Counted from the stretch's first letter, positions 7,692 through 15,801 are shown. The stretch: DNA of 35,286 nt from Candidatus Saccharimonadota bacterium (GCA_017561575.1 JAFZBS010000011.1:1-35286); one strand, 5' to 3'. Notes: generated by a model from the sequence alone, not told the origin. Numbers and translations are program-made.

Positions 7692-8378
7692 TCATTTTTT
7701 GGCGTGAAAGTCAATCTGGTTGTAAGGAAGAAGTATCTTATGCGAAGCGAGGACGGAAACAATACAACCAAGTGAGTCGCGACGGGTCTGAAGTTGATTC
7801 ATGGGGTCGCAAGTAATTTGGAGCTGATAGTTTAGAGATGAGTTGGTAATGGCGGTAACGCCTTGATTTATGACTGAAGTAACGGTGGGGATTTTTTGAA
7901 TTTCCTTGGCGATTTCATCCATTACCGAATCGGCAGCAGCGGGTTTAATGCGCAATGGTAAAGGGGCGCTTAAATAAATGTATCCCGTAACAATTTCTAC
8001 CTGGTCGATGTTGCGGTTGGCGATTGAAACAATATTCATTGAATTGATATCTTGAATCTTGGTCGTTCTGAGGTTAATAGAGAGCACCTGACCAGTATTG
8101 TCGCCAAATTTGATAACATCGCCAATGTCATAATAATTATCTGAGACGATTTCAAGACCGCGGAAAATGTCTTTCATGGCATCTTGAAGAGCAAAACCGA
8201 TAACAATGCTAGCAATGCCGACGCCAGCAAGCATGGAGCTAACATTTATGCCAAATAATTGTAGTACGATAAGTATTATAATTATAACAATTGCAGCCCC
8301 GATGATGCTTTTTAGCATCCTGAGGTAGGTTTTGCGCTTTTTATTATTAGTAAAAACCTTCAGCTTTTTATCGCTCAT
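7692..8378 (-). CDS. Small-conductance mechanosensitive channel family protein (MscS)
   Basis: 228 residues. After a basic N-terminus there is a hydrophobic helix (IIGAAIVIIIILIVLQLFGI), then the pore-lining helix and beta domain of MscS: SSMLAGVGIASIVIGFALQDAMKDIFRGLEIV, then YYDIGDVIKFGDNTGQVLSINLRTTKIQD and IANRNIDQVEI. The family opens under membrane tension to release solutes. It is near the shortest form, with only about two membrane helices per subunit. It follows the thioredoxin-like gene by 2 bases and is the last gene of the ftsZ-nrdR run. A separate mscL lies at 29505, so both channel types are present. Confidence 0.93.
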   Translation of the reverse strand: MSDKKLKVFTNNKKRKTYLRMLKSIIGAAIVIIIILIVLQLFGINVSSMLAGVGIASIVIGFALQDAMKDIFRGLEIVSDNYYDIGDVIKFGDNTGQVLSINLRTTKIQDINSMNIVSIANRNIDQVEIVTGYIYLSAPLPLRIKPAAADSVMDEIAKEIQKIPTVTSVINQGVTAITNSSLNYQLQITCDPMNQLQTRRDSLGCIVSVLASHKILLPYNQIDFHAKK

Positions 8379-8380
8379 GT

Positions 8381-8635
8381 TTATATTGTATAATAGGAGA
8401 CCTCATTTATCAACGGCAAGTTGCGACCTCGCCACATTGAGACTACCTCGCCACGTTCGCCGAGTACAAGAATGGTGGGGTATTCTACGATGTCGTATGC
8501 CTTACAAAAACCCGTATCTACGTCTGGATCCATGGTTTCGATTTGCTTGCCGGTTTGGCGATAAAAGTTTTCAAGCCACTCGTTGACGCTACGAGTGTAA
8601 TCTTGATTATCTCGATAAATACAAATCGTTCTCAT
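8381..8635 (-). CDS. Thioredoxin-fold protein without a CXXC site
   Basis: 84 residues. The second half has the thioredoxin signature around the cis-proline: YDIVEYPTILVLGERGEVVSMWRG. The usual CXXC motif is missing; the only cysteines are a single one in the first strand (TICIYRD) and one before the YDIVEYPT segment (GFCKAYD). So it is probably not a normal disulfide reductase; it could be a binding or scaffold version. The start ATG overlaps the nrdR stop (ATGA), implying coupled translation and a tie to the ftsZ-nrdR operon. Confidence 0.75.
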   Translation of the reverse strand: MRTICIYRDNQDYTRSVNEWLENFYRQTGKQIETMDPDVDTGFCKAYDIVEYPTILVLGERGEVVSMWRGRNLPLINEVSYYTI

Positions 8636-9081
8636 TTTTTGGCTTTTTGCTCTTTTAATATTTTTTCAAAATCTTCTAATGTTTTAAACTCACGAAAAAC
8701 GCTAGCGAAACGAACATAGGCAACTTCATTAACTTTGGCCAAGACATCTAAGACCGCCTCGCCAATTTGCTTACTAGTAATCTGGTCGGTGCCGTAGCTA
8801 TATAATATATCGCTAGCTTTATTAACTACATCTTCGATTTCTAGTTCGGAATTAAAGAATTTGCCTACGCTACGTTTTACCGCTAAAAGGAGTTTGTCTC
8901 GGTCATAGATTTCCTTATTGCCACTACGTTTAGTAACGGTAAGCTGTGGCATTTCGATACGCTCATAGGTAGTAAAACGACGGCCATCTGAAGCCTCGCG
9001 ACGACGGCGAATCATGGTCCCATCTACCGTCTCGCGACTTTCTAGGACTTTGCTGTCACCGATACGAAAGTTGAGATCCAT
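8632..9081 (-). CDS. nrdR: NrdR-like repressor lacking the zinc-ribbon cysteines
   Basis: 149 residues, the normal NrdR length. NrdR binds NrdR boxes and represses ribonucleotide reductase genes. The ATP-cone is intact (LTVTKRSGNKEIYDRDKLLLAVKRS ... VAYVRFASVFREFKTLEDF). The N-terminus aligns along its length with the DNA-binding ribbon (SKVLESRETVDGTMIRRRRE ... GRRFTTYERIE), but the four zinc cysteines are gone: the CPYC position reads NFRI and the second CxxC reads ASDG. The basic RRRR and RFTTYE parts remain. It lies 15 bases after ftsZ and overlaps the next gene by 4. Confidence 0.88.
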   Translation of the reverse strand: MDLNFRIGDSKVLESRETVDGTMIRRRREASDGRRFTTYERIEMPQLTVTKRSGNKEIYDRDKLLLAVKRSVGKFFNSELEIEDVVNKASDILYSYGTDQITSKQIGEAVLDVLAKVNEVAYVRFASVFREFKTLEDFEKILKEQKAKK

Positions 9082-9096
9082 GGGTAAATTGCTCCT

Positions 9097-10251
9097 TTAA
9101 TCTTTTTTCTTTTTTCCGCGCAGACGTTCACGGAGTGATGGCGGAACATCCATTTCGTCATCGCTCATGGTTGGCTCAGGTTCAGGTTCGTTTTTGATGG
9201 AATCCCACATATTGGATTTATTCTCGACGGCAAAATCTTTGGGTTCGGATACTGGTTGGCTATTTTCTTCTGTAGCTGGTTCTTCTGGGAGCGGTTCGTT
9301 GTAATAATCTGAATCAAAACCGGTAGCAACTACAGTTACAACGATTTCGTCTTCCAACTCTGGGCGAATAGATGCGCCAAAGATAATGTTGGCATCCGGA
9401 GAAACTGCACCAGTGATAACCTCGGCAGCCTCTTGTACCTCGCTCATAGACATATCGTACCCGCCAGCGACTGAGAAGAGCACGCCGCGTGCACCTTCAA
9501 TCTTGACTTCGATAAGCGGAGATTCAACAGCTTGTTGTGCAGCTAATACCGCACGATTTTCGCCAGATGCACGGCCGATACCCATGAGAGCAGAACCGGC
9601 ATTTTTCATAATGGCTTTGACATCTGCAAAGTCTAGGTTGATGAGTGAGTGCTCGGTGATAAGCTCGGAAATCCCTTGCACACCTTGACGTAAGACATCA
9701 TCGGCAATCTTAAATGTCTCGAGAAGAGGAGTGCGTGGGTCGATGGTCTGAAGTAAACGGTCATTTGGAATAGTAATAAGTGCGTCCACCTGGCGAGAAA
9801 GCTTGTCAATAGCGAGATCGGCATTAGCACGACGACGAGCACCTTCAAAGGTGAATGGCTTAGTCGCAACGCCTACGGTTAAAATGTCTTTTTTGCGAGA
9901 CTCTTCGGCAACAATTGGACCTGCACCAGAGCCGGTACCACCACCGGCGCCAAGCGTAATGAAGACCATGTCGGCTCCATCTAGAGCTTTATCGATAGCT
10001 TCCCTGCCCTCCTCGGCAGCTTCGCGCCCTTTTTCCGGATCGCCACCAGCACCAAGGCCCTTACCAATGTGAACTTTGACATCCGCAGTGGAATGATGAA
10101 GAGCCTGTGCATCAGTATTAATAGCCACAAATTCCACTCCTGTGAGGCCTACTTCTTTCATGCGTTCGACTGCAGAGCCGCCGGCACCGCCGACGCCAAC
10201 AACCTTAATGCTTGCTTTACTTTCCACCTCTGTCGGTTTAATTTCTGGCAT
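9097..10251 (-). CDS. ftsZ: Cell division GTPase FtsZ
   Basis: The tubulin homologue that forms the division ring. The glycine-rich nucleotide loop VGVGGAGGSAVERM is near residue 20 and the tubulin signature GAGGGTGSGAGP near 105. The T7 loop NLDFADVKAIM is present, and the C-terminal peptide DVPPSLRERLRGKKKKD follows an acidic linker and is the likely site for FtsA contact. Length (384 residues) is normal. The start is set by GAGGAA 6 bases upstream, with a -35/-10 promoter at 10278-10306. ftsA lies just upstream with its own promoter; nrdR follows at 15 bases. Confidence 0.98.
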   Translation of the reverse strand: MPEIKPTEVESKASIKVVGVGGAGGSAVERMKEVGLTGVEFVAINTDAQALHHSTADVKVHIGKGLGAGGDPEKGREAAEEGREAIDKALDGADMVFITLGAGGGTGSGAGPIVAEESRKKDILTVGVATKPFTFEGARRRANADLAIDKLSRQVDALITIPNDRLLQTIDPRTPLLETFKIADDVLRQGVQGISELITEHSLINLDFADVKAIMKNAGSALMGIGRASGENRAVLAAQQAVESPLIEVKIEGARGVLFSVAGGYDMSMSEVQEAAEVITGAVSPDANIIFGASIRPELEDEIVVTVVATGFDSDYYNEPLPEEPATEENSQPVSEPKDFAVENKSNMWDSIKNEPEPEPTMSDDEMDVPPSLRERLRGKKKKD

Positions 10252-10277
10252 AATAATTCCTCGCTTTATATATCCCT

Positions 10278-10306
10278 AGTATACTCCTAAAACGTATTAT
10301 TATCAA
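10278..10306 (-). promoter_or_regulatory. ftsZ promoter with -35 and -10 boxes
   Basis: On the minus strand TTGATA, 17 bases, TATACT. It lies between ftsA and ftsZ; the -35 box abuts the ftsA stop codon. The leader is about 20 bases long and carries GAGGAA. Unlike most promoters here it lacks the TGn extension and has a recognisable -35 box. Confidence 0.7.
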
Positions 10307-10308
10307 GA

Positions 10309-11547
10309 CTAAAATTTGGAGAAGAGTTTTTTGAAGAAACTAGGAGCTTTTAATGTTTTTATTGGCTTTTTTGATTTTTTTGTAGTAGAAGGCATGTCGA
10401 GATTTATCTGGTCGGCAGCAAGAAGAGCTAACCCGACAGCGACGGAATATTCCGGTTTTTCAACTGCTTCAGATACGCCGCCAAGGCTTTGTGGTACTCC
10501 AATTTTAACAGCAGCTTCGAGAGTCTCTTTGGCGAAAACTTCAATGTCACGCATCTTGGCGCCACCACCGGTCAAGATGATGCCCTCCGGCAAGCGTTGA
10601 TCGTATTTTGCGGTTTTGAGTTTCTTGCGTACTTCGGAGAATATCTCATCAAGACGAGCTTTAACCACCTCTTCAACTTCTTTACGCTCAAAAGTGCGCT
10701 CAGCTTTTCCCTCTTTGCCGATACGGATTAGAGGATTCTTGTCCGAGCCAAAACCACCGGTAACAAAACGAGTTTTGATTTCTTCGGCCATGTCAGGACT
10801 GATTGCAAGAACAATTGCAAGATCATTGGTTATATTATTGGAACCAGCAGGCACAACGCCAACATATTGAAGATCACCCTCTTCGTATACGGCTATTGAC
10901 GTAGTTGCTGCGCCCATATCAATCACCGCAACACCGTTTTCTTTTTGGCGCTCAGTGAGTACTGCTCTAGCGGCTGCAACGGCGGTGGGAATTAAGCGTT
11001 TTGCCTCAACATCAGCTGCCATAGTAGTCTTTTTTAGGTTTTCACAGTTTGGGGTGAGAGCAGAAATGACGTTGGCGCGAATTTCCAACCTTGCGCCAGA
11101 CATACCGATAGGATCTTTGATGCCACCTTGGCCGTCTAGAGCATATTCGAGCGGAACAACATCTAGAACGTCACGATTGGCCGGAATGCGACCAGTCACA
11201 GCTACGTCTTCTACGCGATCTAAATCTTTGTCGTCTATCTCGTGTTCTACGGTACCGACAGCAATCATGCCTTCAGTACGAGTGGACAGAATCTGTGAAC
11301 CATTTATTGAGACATAAGCGCTTCGGACCTCAATACCACCCATACGTTCAGCTTCACCAAGCATTTTGTCAATACTGCTCGCTGGGCCAGTAAGGTTAGC
11401 CGGAACACCTTTGCGCATGCCGGCAGATTTGCCTTCATTATAACCAACTATAGCAACGGCGCCTTCTTTGGTGACGGTTGCAACAACGGCACGGACGTTT
11501 TCTGTGCCAACATCAAGTCCTGTGACGAAACGCTTATCGTTATCCAT
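10309..11547 (-). CDS. ftsA: Cell division protein FtsA
   Basis: Actin-fold membrane tether for FtsZ, 412 residues. The N-terminal phosphate loop VTGLDVGTENVRAVVA, the 1C subdomain and the second nucleotide loop VAVIDMGAATTSIAVYEEGD are present, as are ILTGGGAKM and an amphipathic C-terminal helix (PSFFKKLFSKF) that would bind the membrane. The open frame continues upstream to 11628, but that part translates a palindromic element and the promoter. The ATG at 11547 lies 6 bases after TGTGTTATAAT and gives the normal N-terminus MDNDKRFVTGLDVG, so the transcript is leaderless. Next gene is ftsZ. Confidence 0.97.
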   Translation of the reverse strand: MDNDKRFVTGLDVGTENVRAVVATVTKEGAVAIVGYNEGKSAGMRKGVPANLTGPASSIDKMLGEAERMGGIEVRSAYVSINGSQILSTRTEGMIAVGTVEHEIDDKDLDRVEDVAVTGRIPANRDVLDVVPLEYALDGQGGIKDPIGMSGARLEIRANVISALTPNCENLKKTTMAADVEAKRLIPTAVAAARAVLTERQKENGVAVIDMGAATTSIAVYEEGDLQYVGVVPAGSNNITNDLAIVLAISPDMAEEIKTRFVTGGFGSDKNPLIRIGKEGKAERTFERKEVEEVVKARLDEIFSEVRKKLKTAKYDQRLPEGIILTGGGAKMRDIEVFAKETLEAAVKIGVPQSLGGVSEAVEKPEYSVAVGLALLAADQINLDMPSTTKKSKKPIKTLKAPSFFKKLFSKF

Positions 11548-11553
11548 AGTTTT

Positions 11554-11564
11554 ATTATAACACA
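11554..11564 (-). promoter_or_regulatory. Extended -10 promoter of ftsA (leaderless)
   Basis: TGTGTTATAAT on the minus strand, 6 bases before the ATG at 11547. A palindromic family A element begins only 5 bases further upstream, in the place of any -35 box. Confidence 0.8.
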
Positions 11565-11568
11565 CAAG

Positions 11569-11642
11569 CGCGGGTCCTGCCAGCTTTTCCTCCCCCATTT
11601 TTTGCAAGCAAAAAAAGGGCCCCTCCAAAGCTGTCGCCCGCG
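11569..11642 (+). repeat. Family A palindromic element between map and ftsA
   Basis: 74 bases filling the gap from the map stop codon to the ftsA promoter. Outer arms CGCGGGT/GCCCGCG, conserved CCTGCC, inner arms AGCTTT/AAAGCT, then TCCTCCCCC ... GGGCCCCTCC, with an inner TTTTTTGCAAGCAAAAAA loop like the lipid-kinase copy. It may also end map transcription. Confidence 0.85.
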
Positions 11643-12419
11643 TTAGTCTGGTAGGGTCAAAACTTCATAACCATCCTCAGTGACGAGGACAGTATGCTCG
11701 CAATGACAAGCAATGGAGCCATCGCTCATCTTAACGGTCCAGTTGTCGTCTTTGTCGGTAAAATTGGTGGGTTTGCCGAGACAGGACATCGGCTCAATGC
11801 AAATAGTATCGCCTTCGACAAGCTTGTAGCCGTGACCTTTTTTGCCGTAGTTTGCAACTTCTGGCGAGCAGTGCATTTTGGTGTCAATACCATGGCCTAC
11901 ATAGTTTAGAATAACGCCAAGATGGTCTTGTTTTAGAACTTTTTCTACTGCTGCACCAATGGTACCAACCGCTACTCCAGGTTTAACTTGTTCAATTCCC
12001 TCCCACATAGATGACTCGGTGACGCTAATCATTTTTTTAATAGCAGGCGAACCCTCACCGCCAACCAGCATGGTGAAAGCGGAATCAACAAAGTAACCTT
12101 TGTAATAAATGTCCAGGTCAAAACTGACTTTATCGCCCACCTCTAGGGGTTCGTCTTTTGGTGCACCATGAACTAGCTCCTCATTGACCGAGATGCAAAT
12201 AGCACCCGGAAAATCTTCGTCGAGCATGTCGTAGGCAACTCCGGCTCCGCGCCTAGTAATCTCTTTACGTACCCAGGCATCAATTTCTTTACCAGTCATG
12301 CCTGGTTTAACGTATTCTTTGAGATCCCTAAGAAGATTGCCGAGAATTTTACCACCTTCCCGCATGGCGGTAATCTTTTCTTGCATCTTTTCTGGTGAAG
12401 TGTTGTTGACGTTTAGCAT
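11643..12419 (-). CDS. map: Methionine aminopeptidase
   Basis: Removes the initiator methionine from new proteins. The type I fold is clear: ICISVNEELVHGAP with the substrate His, DKVSFDLDIYYKGYFVDSAFT with the two metal Asp, NYVGHGIDTKMH with the metal His, and IEPMS and HCEHTVLVTEDG with the metal Glu residues. The frame is open to 12461, inside adk. The ATG at 12419 (MLNVNNTSPEKM) follows GGAGAATAGC, a good ribosome binding site, and lies 1 base after the adk stop, so 258 residues is preferred. It forms an operon with adk. Confidence 0.95.
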   Translation of the reverse strand: MLNVNNTSPEKMQEKITAMREGGKILGNLLRDLKEYVKPGMTGKEIDAWVRKEITRRGAGVAYDMLDEDFPGAICISVNEELVHGAPKDEPLEVGDKVSFDLDIYYKGYFVDSAFTMLVGGEGSPAIKKMISVTESSMWEGIEQVKPGVAVGTIGAAVEKVLKQDHLGVILNYVGHGIDTKMHCSPEVANYGKKGHGYKLVEGDTICIEPMSCLGKPTNFTDKDDNWTVKMSDGSIACHCEHTVLVTEDGYEVLTLPD

Positions 12420-12420
12420 G

Positions 12421-13014
12421 CTATTCTCCGTAGCTTTTTTCAATTTCTTCGCCGTTGACATCGTTAATCTGCTTTGTGGCGTCAGGGTTGATTTTTTGAA
12501 AAACTGCTACTAGACGATCCGTAACTTCATCAATTGAGCCAACACCATTTACATGTTCTACTGGGATATTATTGGCCTCAAACAGAGGTAAAATTGAACA
12601 AATATTTTGTTCAAAAAGTTCAAAACGGCGGTCGATAGCGGATTTTTCTTTATCATCATCACGACCGCGAAGAGCAAGGCGGTCATATAATTCCTCTTTG
12701 GGGACATCAAGTATAATGGCGCCGTCAATTTTGTCAGCCATATGTTCCATTAACCACTCGGTTTGAGCTTTGTTACGCGGAAAACCATCTAAAATCGTAT
12801 CATAGCCCTCGGCCTCATTGACTTCAATTTTGTTTTGTATGAGCTTAATGACATCTTCGTCGGGAATCATTTTACCACAATTAATAATGTCATCATATTT
12901 ACCAGCATCACGAATGGCTTGCCCGACCGACAAAGTACGCCACCCAAAAATTTCTGAGAGCGCCTTGCCCTGAGTGCCTTTGCCTGAGCCTGCTAAACCA
13001 AATAGAATTACCAT
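12421..13014 (-). CDS. adk: Adenylate kinase
   Basis: Interconverts ATP+AMP and 2 ADP. P-loop GLAGSGKGTQG at residues 6-16, then the AMP-binding part (SVGQAIRDAG, LDGFPRNKAQTEWL) and LALRGRDDD at the lid. The lid is short and lacks the zinc-binding insertion of long bacterial forms; total length is 197 residues, with a charged C-terminal tail of about 25. The frame is open to 13074, but the ATG at 13014 has AAGGAG upstream and gives the canonical start MVILFGLAGSGKG. It leads the adk-map operon from a TGTGGTATAAT promoter. Confidence 0.95.
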   Translation of the reverse strand: MVILFGLAGSGKGTQGKALSEIFGWRTLSVGQAIRDAGKYDDIINCGKMIPDEDVIKLIQNKIEVNEAEGYDTILDGFPRNKAQTEWLMEHMADKIDGAIILDVPKEELYDRLALRGRDDDKEKSAIDRRFELFEQNICSILPLFEANNIPVEHVNGVGSIDEVTDRLVAVFQKINPDATKQINDVNGEEIEKSYGE

Positions 13015-13032
13015 GATATCTCCTTTTGTATT

Positions 13033-13043
13033 ATTATACCACA
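13033..13043 (-). promoter_or_regulatory. Extended -10 promoter of adk-map
   Basis: TGTGGTATAAT on the minus strand, directly after the T-tract of the rpsU terminator. The leader is about 12 bases and holds AAGGAG. Confidence 0.8.
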
Positions 13044-13071
13044 AAAAATCTCCCTTAGGAGGGGGAGATTT
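13043..13071 (-). terminator. Terminator of rpsU
   Basis: On the minus strand AAATCTCCC, an 8-base loop, GGGAGATTT, then TTT. It begins 7 bases after the rpsU stop codon and runs straight into the adk promoter. Confidence 0.85.
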
Positions 13072-13077
13072 CATTTG

Positions 13078-13296
13078 TTATTTGAGACCAAGTTTGATGC
13101 GTTCGGTCTTTTCGGCCTTCCTGGCTTCACGAATGATTGCCTTGAGGCGACGCTCGCGCTTAGAAATAGGTTTTGCAAAACGCATTTGCGACTTCTTCAA
13201 AGGCATAATACCACTCTGAAGAACTTTGCGGTTGAAGCGACGGATAATGTTTTCGTTGGCTTCACCTTGATCTTTTCTAGTAACTTTAATTGCCAT
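13078..13296 (-). CDS. rpsU: Ribosomal protein bS21
   Basis: Small-subunit protein, 72 residues, very basic, with the family pattern IKVTRKDQGEANENIIRRFNRKV and a C-terminal KRERRLKAIIREARKAEK helix. The frame is open to 13416, but that stretch overlaps the end of the surface-protein gene; the ATG at 13296 gives the canonical MAIKVTRKDQ start. A TGTGTTATAAT box ends 10 bases before the ATG, so the leader is only about 3 bases. Confidence 0.93.
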   Translation of the reverse strand: MAIKVTRKDQGEANENIIRRFNRKVLQSGIMPLKKSQMRFAKPISKRERRLKAIIREARKAEKTERIKLGLK

Positions 13297-13306
13297 ACTG
13301 AGGAAC

Positions 13307-13317
13307 ATTATAACACA
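13307..13317 (-). promoter_or_regulatory. Extended -10 promoter of rpsU
   Basis: TGTGTTATAAT on the minus strand, identical to the ftsA promoter element, with 10 bases between box and ATG. Confidence 0.75.
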
Positions 13318-13339
13318 GATAGGGTAAAAAGACAAGACT

Positions 13340-15571
13340 TTAAGAGCCAGATGGCAACGTGGCGACACAACGAATTGAGTTGCCATAATAAGTATTGATA
13401 GTATTAACACTGACACCGGTAGAAGTGCTCACACGCATATAATATATACCATTATTACTACTGCCCCGCCTGGATGCTGACCAATACTGGCCGTATGTCC
13501 CACCATTATTGAAGTTGCCGTTGTAATAGTACCCGGAGTGGACGGCACTAAATGGACTACCAGTCATTGCTGCGTCACTATTATAACTGCTCCTTAAGGC
13601 GTTCAGTTCACCTTGGGTTGGCAACCGCCAGTTCTTTGGGCAAATATCATGTGCGCCAGTAGTGCCAGCAGTAGCGGTGTACCAAGTATAATACGCGTAG
13701 CAGGGGCTGTTGTTGCCACATGTAGTACTGTTGCTATTATAAAGATTGCGTGCGGACGCACTGGAAAAGCCGGAAGTTGAAGAAGCTGGAAGGGTGAATG
13801 TGCTCTCTATGTTGGTGTTTGTGGATGATAGTTCCACGGTGGTTGATACACCTAAGGCCAGATTTGTCGTCATCCAACAAAGACTATTAATCGTGGCGGT
13901 ATTATATGCACGTTCTACGCCGTCGCGGTTATCATATAAGGTGCTCCCACAATCTGAGGAAGTTGCTTCCCACATATAGATACGTCGCACTTTACTTGCT
14001 AAGGTAATCGCGCCATTTCCTGCCCCTACTGTGTAATAGGCATTTTCGGTACTGGTGCTACTGAGGGCCGAATTAGTGGCAGAATCGGTCTTTTGATAAC
14101 TATCAAATTCATAGCCATTTGCAAAGACTGGGTACAAATAATAATTCGTGCCATAAGAAAGGTCAGCGCAAGTAAACGTGGTGCTTGATTTATTGCATGC
14201 GATGCTGGTACCAGTAGTAGAGCCGGCTTTGACACTAAAAGATGATACATTGGCATCCGCTGTGACTACTAGATTATAGATATTTGCTTTACTAGTAATT
14301 GTAACGGTATTGTTCCCTGTGCCCATGGTAAAGGTTGGGTTTGCTACGGTTGTCGTAGTATTGACCGCGGTATTTCCTGCCAGTGCGCCGGAAGTGCTAG
14401 TTTTTTCCCAATTGTCTACTGTATATCCTGGCGCAAATGTAGCAAATAGATAGTAGGTGGTGCCATTTACGAGATCAGTAATCGTGTCGCCACTAGTAGA
14501 AATAGTACCTTTTAGATTTGTCCCTGTGCAATCGCCGGCGACAGCACATACTTTCACGCTAGATACACCAGTACCGGCAAACGTAGCGGAAAAGTTATGG
14601 CTGGTCGCTGTCCAAGTCGCGTACAAGACTACGTTCATATTGTCGACTGTTTGGTCTATACCAAAGGTTGCACCACTATTAAACTCGGTACCAGTGCAAA
14701 CCGTACCGTCATTTGATACTGTACCGAGGCACCATGATTTAAAAACATAATTTGTGCGGGTTGGTATTACATTAGACAAAATTGTACTGGTTTGAGTAGT
14801 GGAGCCCGCGGTTGGCGTGCTTGGTATGCCGGAGATTGAACTGTCTCCAGTATTGTCGTCGTAAGCAATTGAATAAGCAATTGGATTTGCTACAATTTCT
14901 AGGATAAATGTATCGTTGGTATAGGTGCCGGATGGGCTGTTAAAATCCATTCTAAACCCGATGCCTATAGTATAGCTATCGGGATTGTCTACACCATTGG
15001 CGCTGTTAGCAGTGCTGGTGGTTCGTAAGGTGGCAGTATTTGCGCTGGTTGGAGATGGATAATAGTTTGTAGTGTTGATAGCCGAATTATAGTAGTTTGG
15101 TATATAACCCCACTTATTGTTCAGGGCTTGGCCGGTAGCACTAGATGACGAAAACGCTTCGAGAGTAGTTGAACTTGGTATTGTGCTAATCGTATTGTTG
15201 TTTCCATCCGAAAGAGCCGTATTGGTGCCACTTGATTTGAGAGTTAGAGTGTAACCGGTATAATTATTGGTACTAACACTAAAGGCGACTTTTTGGTTAT
15301 TATCGGATGTAGCAAATGTACCGGTCGAAGAATCGACTGTAAGACTAGCAGAGGCTACTGAGTTGGTGCTAACAAAACTTAGCGTGGAAGGTGCCGAAGT
15401 GCCAGCGGCGGCCTCCGCATATTTGGCGGTGTTGTATATCGGCGCAAAAGTAGCAACAATAATCCCAATTAGTATTATGGACGAAAATGAAGCGATAGTG
15501 CGAAAAACATATCTAATTCCAATTAGCCCACAAAAACGACAACTCCTTATCTTAATAGATTCTCTCAACAC
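13340..15571 (-). CDS. Secreted surface protein with InlB-type repeats and FISUMP-like C-terminal domain
   Basis: 743 residues. A basic N-terminus and one hydrophobic helix (about 29-50, FSSIILIGIIVATFAPIY) act as signal or anchor, with AEAA as a possible cleavage site. Then come Ser/Thr-rich beta domains, a segment like the Listeria-Bacteroides (InlB B) repeat ending VFKSWCLGT ... NVVLYATWTAT (about 270-350), two further short beta repeats (FSATFAGTGVSSVKVCA, LVVTADANVSSFSVKAG), and a C-terminal domain of the FISUMP type: LYDNRDGVERAYNTATINSL, CWMTTNLALG, CPKNWRLPTQGELNALR, YWSASRRG, SIRCVA. The C-terminal domain is a lectin-like fold in related families, which suggests binding to a host or neighbouring cell. 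The start is GTG (15571) or TTG (15568); the nearby ATG is out of frame. Confidence 0.85.
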   Translation of the reverse strand: MLRESIKIRSCRFCGLIGIRYVFRTIASFSSIILIGIIVATFAPIYNTAKYAEAAAGTSAPSTLSFVSTNSVASASLTVDSSTGTFATSDNNQKVAFSVSTNNYTGYTLTLKSSGTNTALSDGNNNTISTIPSSTTLEAFSSSSATGQALNNKWGYIPNYYNSAINTTNYYPSPTSANTATLRTTSTANSANGVDNPDSYTIGIGFRMDFNSPSGTYTNDTFILEIVANPIAYSIAYDDNTGDSSISGIPSTPTAGSTTQTSTILSNVIPTRTNYVFKSWCLGTVSNDGTVCTGTEFNSGATFGIDQTVDNMNVVLYATWTATSHNFSATFAGTGVSSVKVCAVAGDCTGTNLKGTISTSGDTITDLVNGTTYYLFATFAPGYTVDNWEKTSTSGALAGNTAVNTTTTVANPTFTMGTGNNTVTITSKANIYNLVVTADANVSSFSVKAGSTTGTSIACNKSSTTFTCADLSYGTNYYLYPVFANGYEFDSYQKTDSATNSALSSTSTENAYYTVGAGNGAITLASKVRRIYMWEATSSDCGSTLYDNRDGVERAYNTATINSLCWMTTNLALGVSTTVELSSTNTNIESTFTLPASSTSGFSSASARNLYNSNSTTCGNNSPCYAYYTWYTATAGTTGAHDICPKNWRLPTQGELNALRSSYNSDAAMTGSPFSAVHSGYYYNGNFNNGGTYGQYWSASRRGSSNNGIYYMRVSTSTGVSVNTINTYYGNSIRCVATLPSGS

Positions 15572-15612
15572 ACTCTGTTTCCATAAATAAACACTACTAC
15601 TTTACTATCATA

Positions 15613-15641
15613 ATTATACTTAATTACTATAAAATTAACAA
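15613..15641 (-). promoter_or_regulatory. Promoter of the surface-protein gene
   Basis: On the minus strand TTGTTA, 17 bases, TATAAT. The box lies about 40 bases before the GTG start, giving a leader of about 35 bases with only a weak ribosome binding site. Confidence 0.6.
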
Positions 15642-15650
15642 TATTATTCG

Positions 15651-15680
15651 AAAAAAATAAGACTTTTTCAAGTCTTTTTT
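15651..15680 (-). terminator. Terminator of tRNA-Asp
   Basis: AAGACTT, a 4-base loop, AAGTCTT, with ATTTTTTT following on the minus strand, 7 bases beyond the CCA end of tRNA-Asp. Confidence 0.8.
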
Positions 15681-15686
15681 ACTATT

Positions 15687-15763
15687 TGGCGGATCCGACG
15701 AGACTCGAACTCGCGACCTCTGCCGTGACAGGGCAGCGCTCTAACCAACTGAGCTACGAATCC
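15687..15763 (-). tRNA. tRNA-Asp (anticodon GTC)
   Basis: On the minus strand the acceptor GGATTCG pairs with CGGATCC, followed by G and an encoded CCA. The D-arm GCTCAGTTGGTTAGAGC and the T-loop GTTCGAGTC are canonical. The anticodon loop CTGTCAC between CTGCC and GGCAG gives GTC, aspartate. A TATAAT box lies at 15777-15782, 14 bases upstream. Confidence 0.96.
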
Positions 15764-15801
15764 AATTAGTGAGGTAATTATACATCACTTTTTAGCAAAA
15801 A

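Noticed and set aside
11548-11628. Longer FtsA start (27 extra residues)
   Set aside because: The extension translates a palindromic element and the -10 box; the ATG at 11547 gives the canonical N-terminus.
13340-13560. Variable region of a diversity-generating retroelement target in the FISUMP domain
   Set aside because: The domain is lectin-like and Patescibacteria often carry such systems, but no reverse transcriptase and no near-identical template repeat is visible in the window.
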